Source: Oikopleura dioica | Taxonomy: Eukaryota > Chordata > Appendicularia > Copelata > Oikopleuridae | Reading direction: 5' to 3' | DNA: 64,000 bases | Assembly: GCA_907165135.1 (NCBI GenBank) | Contig: OU015566.1 | Span: 1,118,501 to 1,182,500, forward strand | Shown here: positions 45,302 through 56,000 of the stretch, piece after piece | How the letters are laid out: each line of letters begins with the position of its first letter | Numbering within the stretch: position 1 is the first letter of the stretch | The notes under the pieces: generated by a model | Database searches by the model: none | What the model was told of the DNA's origin: nothing | The model's input: the letters and a program-made list of their open reading frames with translations, nothing else | Made by a program: the position numbers and the translations under genes

Positions 45302-47297
45302 TCATTCAAGAGCAGAAATTGCGCAGTTACTTTCGACATGAATGTCGATCAGAATCGCTATCGTTGAAATCGTAATCGCCAGCGTCAAAATCGTTCCCCA
45401 AAAATGAGAAATCATCTTTCCGTAAAATTGCCAGGCCGCCTGGTAGTCCTTCTTTTTCAAATCACCTAAGAAAGAGAATCGATTTCTGACTTGTTCAAGC
45501 TTACTTTTCATGTCTGAGTATTTGACAGGATCGACGTTGAGGAGGATGAGAAGGGGGATGTTGTACTTGTCAGCTTTGAAGACTTGGAAGAATTTTGCCA
45601 AGTTGTATGCAAATTTGCTTCGTCGAGGTGAAAAGTTGTACATGTTTTCGTGTCTTCCATCGTAGTACCACAGTGTCATCGCTAGAAGGGCTTCTCAAGT
45701 GCTCAAGAAATGGGACCTACCGATAGTTATATGAGCAAAGACACTTCCCACAACGCTGATGATGAACAAGAAGAGCAGTCGAGGAGCAACTCTAACATTG
45801 TCAAAGACGGGAACGGAACTAGTTATCGGTCAAAACGACCGAAATATATATTTTTTTTTAAATTAAAATTTTGGCCGATTTCTTGAAAGAACATCGAGAT
45901 AAACAACCATAGCCAGCAGCACTGTTATTTGAAAACCGACGCTTTCGCCAGTCGAAACAGGCATCCACATCCCAACGCAGACCAAAATATTCAAGCAAAT
46001 TATGGGCAGGAAAAGAGTCAGCCCGTATTTCGCAGTTTTGCGATTAAGTGCGAATTCGACTCGCACCAACGACGAGAAATCTCCTTGATTGTCTTCGACT
46101 AGCTTCGTTTCAAATTTGTACCCGAGGAGGTTCCACTCGTCGCTTTCTTCGTAAAAGACGTTTTTCAGGGCGGAAAGTGTGGTGTCTTTGTAGTGAATTA
46201 TGTCATCAGGGATGTTGGTGATGTTGTTCTTTTTCTTCCACTCTTCGATTTTCATCAATCTGTATTAAAAAAAAGATGTTTATCCTCTACAGTGGAAACT
46301 CAAAATTTGCCTATTCGATATTTGGCCGGTTTTAGGCGAAATTGACTGATTTTAGAATAAAAAAAAGACTCAAAAATTGGCTGCTTTTTCAAAAATAAAA
46401 AATTTTGGATCAAAATTGCGCCCAAATTATGCTATTTCTGGGCATGTTTAGCTTTTTTAAAGTGTTAAAATTATTTAAAATGACTAATTTCAAAAATAAA
46501 TGTCTCCAAACAAGCAAAAATTTGAATAAAATTAATCAAAAACGTGAAAATCATGCCCATTTTCGAAAATTTCGAAAATTTGCTTCTTAGAAGGGGACTC
46601 TTGGCTATCCGGTAAAAACCTCAAAATTTGGCCGCTTTTGTTTGGAATTAGGATCAGAAAACCGGCCAATTTTTGAGTTTTCACTGTATCGGACTATCTT
46701 TGCCTTACCTTTTATTTGTGGGAAAACCTGGTGAAGCGAAATCAATATGGCATTGCTGGACATCCAAAGGATACAGCGAAGGATCCATGTTGCAACTTGT
46801 GTAGACGAGTACCTTTTGCGTGTAGTAGACATATCCTCTGAGTATAAAGAAAAATAACTTTATGGATAGAGAAGAACCTGTTGTCTAATCTCGCGGGATA
46901 GCGGGAAACTTTATTATCAGTCCTCATTCTGTTGATGACTTCTACATCTGGAAACCACAAACTGCTAATTGGGACTGTAATACTGGTTGTATTATCGAAG
47001 TCTGCGGGGTTCCAAGTCAGACGAGGGTCTTTAGATACATTGAAATTGATTTCATTCCGCCAGCTTACCTTGCCAGGAAGTGAACATCAAAAAACTCGAG
47101 TCCATTCCGCTATTTTTCAGATCAACATCGGCGATCGACTCCAATTCGATGGAAACCTCAACGTCAACTGGCTCCTGAGGCGGACTTATCCACCGTTGAT
47201 AACCAATGAATATTGACCTGACGATCAATGTCTCAGGCGGCAGTTTCTCGAGCGAAAAACAGCTGGAAAGAAGAAAAGAAAAAGCGCAAAATCGCAT
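45302..47297 (-). CDS. Cys-loop ligand-gated ion channel subunit (nicotinic-receptor type)
   Basis: Pentameric channel subunit at the plasma membrane. Signal peptide FCAFSFLLSSCFS; extracellular part with VEVSIELESIADVD, KDPRLTWNP, LWFPDVEVINRM; Cys-loop CNMDPSLYPLDVQQC with exactly 13 residues between cysteines; M1 YGLTLFLPIICLNILVCVGMW; M2 STGESVGFQITVLLAMVVYL with Glu before the pore helix, which favours cation selectivity; M3 RLLFLFIISVVGSVFAHITI; M4 WGTILTLAITISTIAILIDIHV. No vicinal Cys pair in loop C, so a non-alpha-type subunit. Two junctions are uncertain: the one near 47085-47100 (frame changes between DLKNSGM and SWRNEINFN; a very short GA-AG intron would fit) and the one after M2 (about 45821-45885), which has no GT and is bounded by ATCGGCCAAAA/TTTTGACCGAT. 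Other introns are GT-AG. Confidence 0.84.
46290..46686. mobile_element. Tc1/mariner- or pogo-like MITE in channel intron
   Basis: Inverted ends CAGTGGAAACTCAAAATTTG and (inverse) CAGTGAAAACTCAAAAATTG, each flanked by TA (46288-46289, 46687-46688). TA duplication with CAGTG ends fits Tc1/mariner-pogo. 397 bp, no ORF. Lies in the intron between the Cys-loop exon and the pre-M1 exon. Confidence 0.78.
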
Positions 47298-47681
47298 TTT
47301 GGTAATGGCAAGAAAAGCGATTGTCAGCAGTTTATAAAGGGGATCATTGAATTGAGAAAATCTTCAGCAGATGATACCCCTTTTCTTTGGTTAATAAGAG
47401 CCAATTTAAGCTTACCCTTTCTGGCGCCTTCATGAGAACTTTTATAATTACGGATATTTAGGGGAAAATCTGGGGAAATTAGCCGACATTTTTCTCGAAG
47501 AAAGATGTAACAAAATCATACTTGAACTTTCTTTCATAAATTTATTGTCAATAATTTCAAGTGTTTTATTTGTTTGGGCAGGACATGGATAAGCAGGTTT
47601 TTGAGTTTTATGATATTGTTTTACTGAATTGGAGATTTTGAAGAGGAAGAATTGCTATTTTTTTTATAAATTTTGAGATAT
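47298..47681. other. Intergenic
   Basis: 384 bp between the Cys-loop receptor start and the 3' end of the TIMELESS gene, both on the minus strand. AT-rich, no gene seen; probable promoter of the channel gene. Confidence 0.55.
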
Positions 47682-50600
47682 TCAGTTTGAGAGTTGTGGA
47701 GGTGGAGCGCGGCGGACGCCGAAAATGGAGCTTGGAGTTGTTGAAAATTTTTTCTGGCTCAGATCGGCGGATTTTCCTTCGTTTTTGTTTTTGCCAATTC
47801 CTCGTTTTTTCTTCTTTTTCTGCGCCGTCAGTGATCTCGCAGTCAAAGCAGCAATCGTGTCGACGCCGCAATTGACATTCGCCATCGTTTCAGTCAAGTT
47901 CCGCATTTTCTCCAAAACGCTTTCTAGATTTTTTGCTCGACACCTTCTATTTATTTTTTTTCTACCTTTTGGAGAGTGCCAATTTCCCGACTGATTTCTG
48001 AGACAGCCAAGGTCGGATAAAAAGTCCTAAAATAAGTTTTAGAAAAAAAAGCGGAGAAGTTTTGAAAAAACCTGAATTTCAGGATTGTCGAGCATTTCCA
48101 AAACTGGCGCCGGGGCCTTTTCGAAAAGCAAGAGAGAAGAATTATTTGAAGAAGAAGGCGAGAGGGCGATTTCGCGAAGCCACTTGAAAAATGCAACCTT
48201 TTGATAGTTCAGCGATTTTGGCGGTGATTATTTAGGGCTTTGCTTTCTTCAAAAATATATAGAAATTCATGATTGAAAAGGAAATTTTAAGAAAGCAAAA
48301 AAGGCTTTATTTCATCTTTATCATAATCCTCTGGGCAAATATCGACTTTTTCCTGCAATAAATCTTTTTTGAACCATTCCTTTGAAGAATCATTCAGCAG
48401 CGCCTGATACTTTTCATGCAGAACGGGCTGAACATCGCCAATCTCCGTCGCTCGTTTTTTCGAAATCGGCTCATTGCTGCAATTTTCAAAATTTTCTTTG
48501 AAAAATGGGGCTGATTTGGTACCTGACAGAAAATAGCACGCATAGTTCTCGGAGAAGATCGGCATCTCCAGCGCTGAGATTTTCGAGTTTTTGGCGAAGT
48601 TCGACTTCGCTCGAAGTTGATTCGTTGATTATTCGGCAGATTTTTGACGGAAGCGCTTGAAAAAAATTTCAAAAGAAAAATTCAAATTAGTGGTGGCGCC
48701 GTTTTCTGAAAAGCGCCAAATAGCGGCGAGAAATACCGGCCGCTGATTGGCCGAGAAGCGGAATATGGCTTTTTGATTGGCTTAAATTTTTTGACTTTTT
48801 TTTGCTAAAAAATTGTCGCTTCCGATGAAAAAGAGATTTTGAACCGAGAATTTAATAAATTTTCTGTCAAAAATAAATTTCTAGAATATGCTCGATTCGG
48901 ACTCACGATGCGAAGTTTCGCTTTTGAGAAGCACCAGTTTCATGAAATGCGGCGTCGTTAGTTCTTTAATACTCGTCGAGAAGATTTCTGAAAAAAATAT
49001 TTATTGTAAAATCAATTTTGAATAAATTACCGAGAACGTCGTAAATGGCAGTGACCAGCACATCATCGATTTTGGCGGGCTTAATTTTTTTCTAATATTT
49101 TTTAAGCCTGGAACGGTTGAGCTTACGTGTTCGTGCTCGATAAACAGAAGCACTGATTTGACAATTTCCATTTCTTTCACCACGGAAAGAGTCGATTCCT
49201 CTTCCTAAAAAAAACGATGATAGAACCGGGCATTTTCGACGCTTGTTAATTATTAATTAACTCCAGATAGTTACATAACTTGATATCGGAGGAACGCCGG
49301 CTTGTATCTAGGTCAAAATATGATAAGCACCAATCGATAATTTATGGTCGACTTTTTAACTAAACTTTTTGTCAAATTTTACACCAATCATTTTTCAGAA
49401 GAAAATGTCGCGAAAATGATCGGTCTAAAATTTGACGAAAATTTTGGCTAAAAAAGTCGACCAAAAATGATCGATTCGTGCCCCTCATATTTTGACCTAG
49501 ATATAAGCCGGCGTCCCTTCGAAAGGAAGTTATGTAACTATCTGGATATAGATTTTTTATTACGGAACATGATTAACTCCATTTAACATTCAGCCTGTCT
49601 ATTTCGCTGATCAGTAAATTACCTCTTTCGTCGTTGTCATTATCAAACAAGCGCACATGGCGATTCCCAATTTTTGTTCCGCCAAATTTTTACTAAATAA
49701 AATTTTATCTGAAAATATGCGATTTCAGGTCTACCTTTGAATGAGAGTTCTGAGCTTGGCATTCGTTATTGCTTGGATTTTGAGGTTTACGTCGGTGAAT
49801 TCTTTGAACTGAGCGTTTTCTCGAGCAATTTGGGCGAAGGCGAGGAAGAAAAGGCTGGCGTGGTTGAGGAAATCGTCGTTTCTCTCGCTGAAAATTTTGT
49901 ATTATTTTTCTATTTAATATTTATAACAAATTTCATTATTCATTATAAAGATAATATTAGTTAATAAAATTTTATTTATTTTTAAATTTATTAAAATTAA
50001 TTTTTTTGTACTTTTTTTTATTAATAATTTCTCATAATATGATCTTACGTGAGGGGAACAAGACTATCAGCCAAATCGATGCCAATCGTATTTATTCTGT
50101 TGAGTCGCTCAACCGTGCTGAATTCTTTCAGCTCTGCCTCGAAAAAGCCCAAGAAGCGGATGAACCAAAGACACATTCCGGCGATAGCATGCTTCGAGTT
50201 TCTGCCCACCGAGTCGATTTTCTTGCGAAGGGAAGTGAGTAACACTTCGGAGGTCGATTCGTAGAAACTATCCATGTAAAAGCGCAGGAAAAGCGTGGTC
50301 GTGCCTTTGATTTGGTCGCAGATCGAGAGACGGTGGTCCATGGCCGGTGAGTACTTAAAACAATATTATATGCAAGGACGACACGGGTTTTGTCGCCCAA
50401 TGTCGTCGAAGGACGCCGAATGTCGCTGAATGTCCCAAATGTCGCCGAATGTCGGTGAATGTCGTCAAATGTCGCTGAATGTCCCAAATGTCGCTGAATG
50501 TCGTCGAATGTCGTAAAAAATGGCGGCATTCAGCGACATTCAGCGACATTCAGCGACATTCGGTGAAATCCAGCGACATTCAGAGACATTCAGCGACATT

Positions 50601-51480
50601 TGGCGATATTCAGCGATATTCGGCGACATTCGGCGACAGAACCACTGCGCTCCATAAGCAAAGGCATTGAGTTCTTACGTCAATGGAGCAATCATCCAAT
50701 TTGCGAGGAGCTGAAGTGAATCGCTTGAAAGACAGAGGATCCAGCGTCGTCTCCATTTTGAGCGAGCTTTGAATGATGTCCTTGTAGAGACTGTAGATAA
50801 TTTCCGTCACGTGGAGGTGCCAGATGTTCATTTTTTCTTCGAGGCCGACGAACTGAATCAATTTGGCTATTCCCGAGTCGGCGAAGCAGCACAGAGTCCG
50901 CTCGTTTCCGAACTCGCTGTCGATGTCGATCAGATTTCGGACGAGATTGAACGAATAGCCAGTTACTTCTTTGAGAGATTTGGTGTACTCCTTTTTCAGC
51001 CCCTTTTCGATCTTTTCCCGAATCCTGACCCAATAAACCGCCTTGGCGAATTGCCTCTTGAACGCTTCTTGGTGGTCGTCCATGATTTTCTTGTTGACCG
51101 AGTGGACCTTGTCGTTGGCTTTCGTCGAGAGAGGACACGTGATCGCAGACATGAACTTGATCAGCGGGTCGAAAATCGCGTCTTCGTCGTTTTGATGCTC
51201 GAAAAGCGGGAGAAGATCCGTTTCGAAGATATTCGAGGCGGCGAGTTGCTGCCGCATGCTTCCAAGTTCGTCGTCTTCTTGAATGAGTTCGTTGATTTGC
51301 GCAAGGGTTTCTGAACAGTTCTCGTCGGGTTTGTAGACTCCGTCTTCTACGTAGCCGATTTCGGAGGTCAGCGCTGATAAAAAATCATTCAAAAATCGAA
51401 AATAAAAAAATTATTTTAATTTTAAAATCGTTAAAATTCAACTTACAAAGAAGATCGATGTTCATAAAAAGCAGATCCAT
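47682..51480 (-). CDS. TIMELESS: TIMELESS/Tof1-like replication fork protection protein
   Basis: Fork-stabilising and checkpoint protein, partner of TIPIN, in the nucleus. Exons: 51447-51480, 50679-51373, 50049-50353, 49735-49887, 49623-49692, 49127-49204, 49031-49079, 48907-48987, 48523-48655, 48317-48476, then by a GA-AG intron 48072-48197, 47966-48026, 47682-47923, about 730 residues. The N-terminus MDLLFMNIDLLSALTSEIGY, then ENCSETLAQINELIQEDDEL and AASNIFETDLLPLFEHQNDE match the family start. Without the GA-AG intron (48198-48316) the protein stops at 48287. The downstream exons lack their own early Met and join in phase, so I include them with lower certainty. The C-terminal extension is Lys-rich (KKKKKRGIGKNKNEGK). 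Shorter than vertebrate TIMELESS (about 1,200 residues); the PARP1-binding part is not recognisable. Introns hold a MITE and a hAT-like palindrome. Confidence 0.86.
49263..49545. mobile_element. MITE in TIMELESS intron 5
   Basis: 283 bp with inverted ends CCAGATAGTTACATAACTT on both strands and a partly self-complementary interior (AAAATTTGACGAAA / TTTGTCAAATTTT). No ORF. The host intron 49205-49622 is several times the local norm. Confidence 0.8.
50382..50647. mobile_element. hAT-like palindromic element 7 in TIMELESS intron 2
   Basis: Ends CACGGGTTTTGTCGCC and (inverse) CAGTGGTTCTGTCGCC bound about 266 bp made almost wholly of AATGTCGCTG-type repeats, inverted about the middle. Adjacent 8-bp sequences do not match, so the target duplication has decayed or the borders are off. 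Lies inside GT-AG intron 50354-50678. Confidence 0.55.
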
Positions 51481-51893
51481 TTTCTCCAATTTCGATCAAT
51501 CGGTGTTTTTTTTCTTTCTGAGGAGGCTCTTCGAACGTCGGAATTATTATGTTATGATCGCGTATTCGAGGCGTATTTATATGGAGAGAAGGCGCTAGAG
51601 AAAAAGATATATAATTCTGCCCGTTCCAGAATGCTGAATAAAAATAGACACTTTCATATAAGTCTAGAGTTCCTGGTTGAAGCTATCAATAATCGCTATT
51701 ATAGTAATATTTGACTGCTGCTTTTTCTGCGAAATTTAACGTAGTGACACCCTTATTATTGGGCTAGATGTGTCCATTTTTGATGTAGTATTTTGGGCTA
51801 TGAATTTTGCCTAAAGAATGAAATTGTCGGGCTGAGACAAGCGGCAAAGGCGTAGCGGCTTCTCTAAGCTACTAGCCTCTGGTTACCTTATGG

Positions 51894-52309
51894 CAGAGTT
51901 GCAAATTTGTTGAGCTGAGTGAGCTGAGAAGTCGCTCAGCTCAGCTCAGTGATTTTCGAAAATGATCTGATCTGCTCAGCTCAGCTCCGCTCAGACAATT
52001 TTCACTCAGCTCAGCTAAATAATTTTCGAACATGATCATTTCTGCTCTGCTCAGCTCAGCTAAGCTCAATGATTTTAAAAGAGTTTTACTACTAAAAAAG
52101 AGTAAAAAACTGCTCAGTTCAGCTCACCCAGCTCAGCTCAGCTCAACTACCTAAAAAAAAGTCTGCTTAACTCAGCTTAGCTCAATGACCTCTGAAAAAG
52201 GGCAGCTCAGCTCAGCTCATTGAGCTGCGAAATAGGCCAGCTCAGCTCAGAAAATTTTTCACGCAGGTCAGCTCAGCTCAGCAAAAATAAACCAAAATTT
52301 GCAACTCTG
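51894..52309. mobile_element. hAT-like palindromic element 6
   Basis: Ends CAGAGTTGCAAATTTG on both strands bound about 416 bp filled with TGAGCTGAGC/GCTCAGCTCA repeats in inverted halves. Flanking octamers CCTTATGG and CCGCAAAG match only partly. Same design as elements 3-5 and 7. Confidence 0.6.
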
Positions 52310-53064
52310 CCGCAAAGTAGGATCATTTCAAAGGGCCTATTTCAAATTGGCCATTTGTTTAAAATTAAAATTTCTTCAAAAAATTCTAAAAATTCTTCAA
52401 AGATAATTATTTCCATTTATTATATAAGTCATGCATCTCAAGTAAAGACTTCTTTTTATAGCGCTATTTCATGGTCAAATTATCATAAAAGAGATGAAAA
52501 TCGACTGATTATATAAAATGGTCATAAAAATGGAATTAATTGCGTCTTGAATAAATTTATTTGGGGAGATCATTTTTCTCCCCTTCGAGAAAATTAATTT
52601 CATTCATCAATTTTTTTAAAATGGAAATTTATAAAATTGATTAAAATTTTTTCTTTTAATAAAAATTAAGCTTTTATTAATTAAAACACTAAACGAAGTT
52701 CAACATAAGTAATTTATGATAAATAAATAAATTCGAAGAAAAGGTTTCCGAGCTGCGAGGTTACCTCATTTCAAAACGGCGTTTCGTTGAATCTTATATC
52801 AATCTTATATAACTTCTCTCTTTCTGGCCCTTTATCCTTGCGCTCCATCTTTTGAGGAGCTTTTAGGCGCTTCGATTGGCCGGATTCGTCTACGCCCCGT
52901 GCCCCCAATTCGAAACGAACCCAGCTGACCTTGACGGCATTCTTCCTTGATTTTACTTTTTGTTTGCTTTATTTTTATGACTTGCAAAAGTGGATTTTTC
53001 GATTTTTTATTGCTGAAATTCGAAGAGAAATATCACTCATTTATTTTTTAATTCGGTGAACAGT
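52310..53064. other. Intergenic, AT-rich
   Basis: About 750 bp downstream of the kinase-like gene, with no ORF of note. The TIMELESS promoter region lies to its left, beyond element 6. Confidence 0.5.
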
Positions 53065-56000
53065 TCATTTCGTTTTTCGTGTTAATTTGATGGAGTAAGC
53101 TTGAGGAAGAAGATACCAAACTTTTTTCTTCATGTTCAAATTTTCATTCGCCAGTTTCAAAAACTCGTTGTTGGCTCCCCTGTAGATGTAAGCGTTGAAG
53201 GAGCTGTAGCAATCGTACATCATTTCGAGTTTTGCGTAGTAAGGCCGGTTGAGAGCAGGGTTCTAAATTTGAAGCAAAATCTAAAAGTCTAGTCTGTCCG
53301 TGTCCGTGTCCTCCGCGAAAAACCCAAGTCTAGTCTATCCGTGTCCGGATCGAAAAAACGGATTTTTGTCCGGTCTAGTCTCGGACATGTCCGTTTTGTC
53401 CGTTTTTGTCCGTAAAATCCGGACACATTTTTTTTAAAGAAAAAGTCTGGTCTAAAAAGTCTTGTCCGTAAATGTCCGTAAAATTCCATGGGTAAAAAAC
53501 TTATTTTTATGGAAATAAACCCGACGAGACCAAAAAAAATCTTTGAAAATAAATTCGGCAGAAAATACATCGTAATATCGAGTTCTTTTCAAGCCAATTT
53601 AAGAAAATCAAGGGACTTGCCTGGGACAAGAGTCGCAAGTTTATTGCTTTTTTTTTGGAAGAGGATACGCTCAGCCCAAAGACTTCGTAAAATTTCTAGC
53701 TAAGCTCAGCATCAGCTGGTTAAAACCAGCTTGTCTCAGAGTAGATAATTTATCTCAGATATAAATTTATTTGAAGAGAGAAATAAGAAGTGATTTTCTC
53801 AACTTAGAGAATAGTCTTTTTGAACTAGACTAGAACTTTCACAACGGTATATTTTTCTAGGACCTTTTTGAAGCTGACCTGAAAGAAAATTTCTCATAGC
53901 TGAGCTAAGCTGTATGAAAATTTGCGAAACTGAGCTGAGCTTGCGTTTTCTTAATGTCAGCTGGTGTTATCCAAGCTGACCTTAGCTGGCTTTATGAAGA
54001 AAATCATTAGTCTGAGCTGAGTTCTCTCAAAATGATCGAGCTGAATGACTGAGCGGGCTAGCCCGACCGCTGACTCCTCAACACGTTGAGCTGGCTTTTT
54101 CCGAAAATTGCCGTGCTGAAAGTCCCAAATTAGGACTCGCAATGAATTAGCGGAATAATGAAGGACCTTATATAATATTAAGAATTTCTTAAGTTAACCA
54201 TTTTTCCTTGAGACTCGGTCCTCAAAGTTCCGGCTTCGCACCATCAAAAAGACATATCAATTAAAAGTTATCATCGATATTTTCCGGCAAAAAATCAAAA
54301 TTTTGATATTTTTAAATTTAATTTAATTTTTAAATCGATATTTTTTAAACTGAAAACCTGGCTTATTTTATCAAACAATGACGTTGGTTCAGGCTTTTTG
54401 AAACGAGTTCGAACTCAAATCGTGCTTTTTAACGGATTTTTACGGATTCTGCCCGGATTTTACAGACACGGACAAAAGTCTGGGGTTGTCCGGATTTCAC
54501 GGACAAATACGGACAAATACGGATTTTGTCCGGATCGTGACAAAAGTCCGGTCTAGGCTGTCCGTTTTTTCCTCAACCAATAGACTAAAAGTCTAGTCTG
54601 TCCGTACGGACAAGACCGGACAGACACGGATAAAATCCGTACACGGACATGTCCGTTTAGAACCCTGGTTGAGAGGAACTCTTATTTGGGAACCAGAATG
54701 ATCAAGAGCGGTGTTTTGGAGAATGTATTCGGAGTTTTCGATTCGGTCGATCACCATTTGGTGGAAAAAGACGCCGCCCGTCTCCGGTAGAAAGGCGCCT
54801 GTTACCAGGGTTTGAAAAGTCACAAATTTTGCCTGAGCATGAGCACGGCTGAGCACGGAGAGTTCAAAACTTTGGCTGAGCCTGAGCACGATTGAGCATC
54901 GGCGTGCTCAAACTTGCTGAGTAAGAGCACGACTGAGCATTGGCGTGCCCAAATTTAGCTGAGCCTGAGCATGATTGAGCACCCGCCTGCTCAAATTTCA
55001 CTGAGCCTGAGCACGCTGAGCATGCTCAATGCTCATGCTCAGTGCTCAGAGCATGCTCAAGCAATCTTGCTCCATAAAAGAACAAAAAATCAAAATTTCA
55101 ATGAGAACCATAAATATGCTAAAAACCATGATAGTTTATATTTTTAAAACGATGGGTGTAGGTGGAATTGGGGACAAAACTGAGATTGATCATCTCAGTG
55201 TTCCAAGCCTTTGTCAAGCCCCTTAAATTCAAAAATCAAGGAACGGGGCGGAGACGGCCCGAAAGAAAAAAAAATAGAAAATAAAGCAAAAAAAGAAAAT
55301 TTTTGCTCAGACGTGCTCAGAACATTTGAGCACGCATTTCAGAGACTCGTGAGCATGAGCACGGCTGAGCACGCGAATGCTCAGATTTTATTGAGCTTGA
55401 GCACGGCTGAGCACGACACGCTGGAATTTCCGTTGAGCTTGAGCACGCTGAGCATGCTCAGTGCTCATGCTCAGACTTTTCAAACCCTGCCTGTTACAGT
55501 CAGGGGGCGGGAGAGAGTGAAAGATTCGTGGAGGAGCACTTATGAATGAATTTAAAGTTCAATTAAGGCCCTTAATTTAAGGTGGTGGCGTCTGAAACCG
55601 ACAAAAAAAAATTCGACAATTTTTGCCTGGCGGCCATTCGGCTGCTAATTGGCCGTTAAGCCGAATCCAGGCTTCTGATTGGTTGAAAATTTTCAATAAA
55701 ATCTGTCGAAATTTTTTTGTCGGTTCCACGAATTTGAGACTTTACCTTGTTCAAAGTCGAAATCAGCATTTACGGTCGAGTTTTCGTCGATAAAGTCCCA
55801 TCCTCTTTTATCCAAGTAAGTTTCAAATTTTAGTCTTTTGAGGAGCAGCTCGATTTCTGTTTGTTGAAAGTTTTGCTCTTCCTTTTTCGGGTTGAGATTG
55901 AGTCCGGCCAAGCTTCGTGGATAAACTATCATTGTCAGAGCAGTCAAGACTTTTTCCATCGAAAAATAAGCAAAAATGATGTTATCATTTGCATCCAAGT

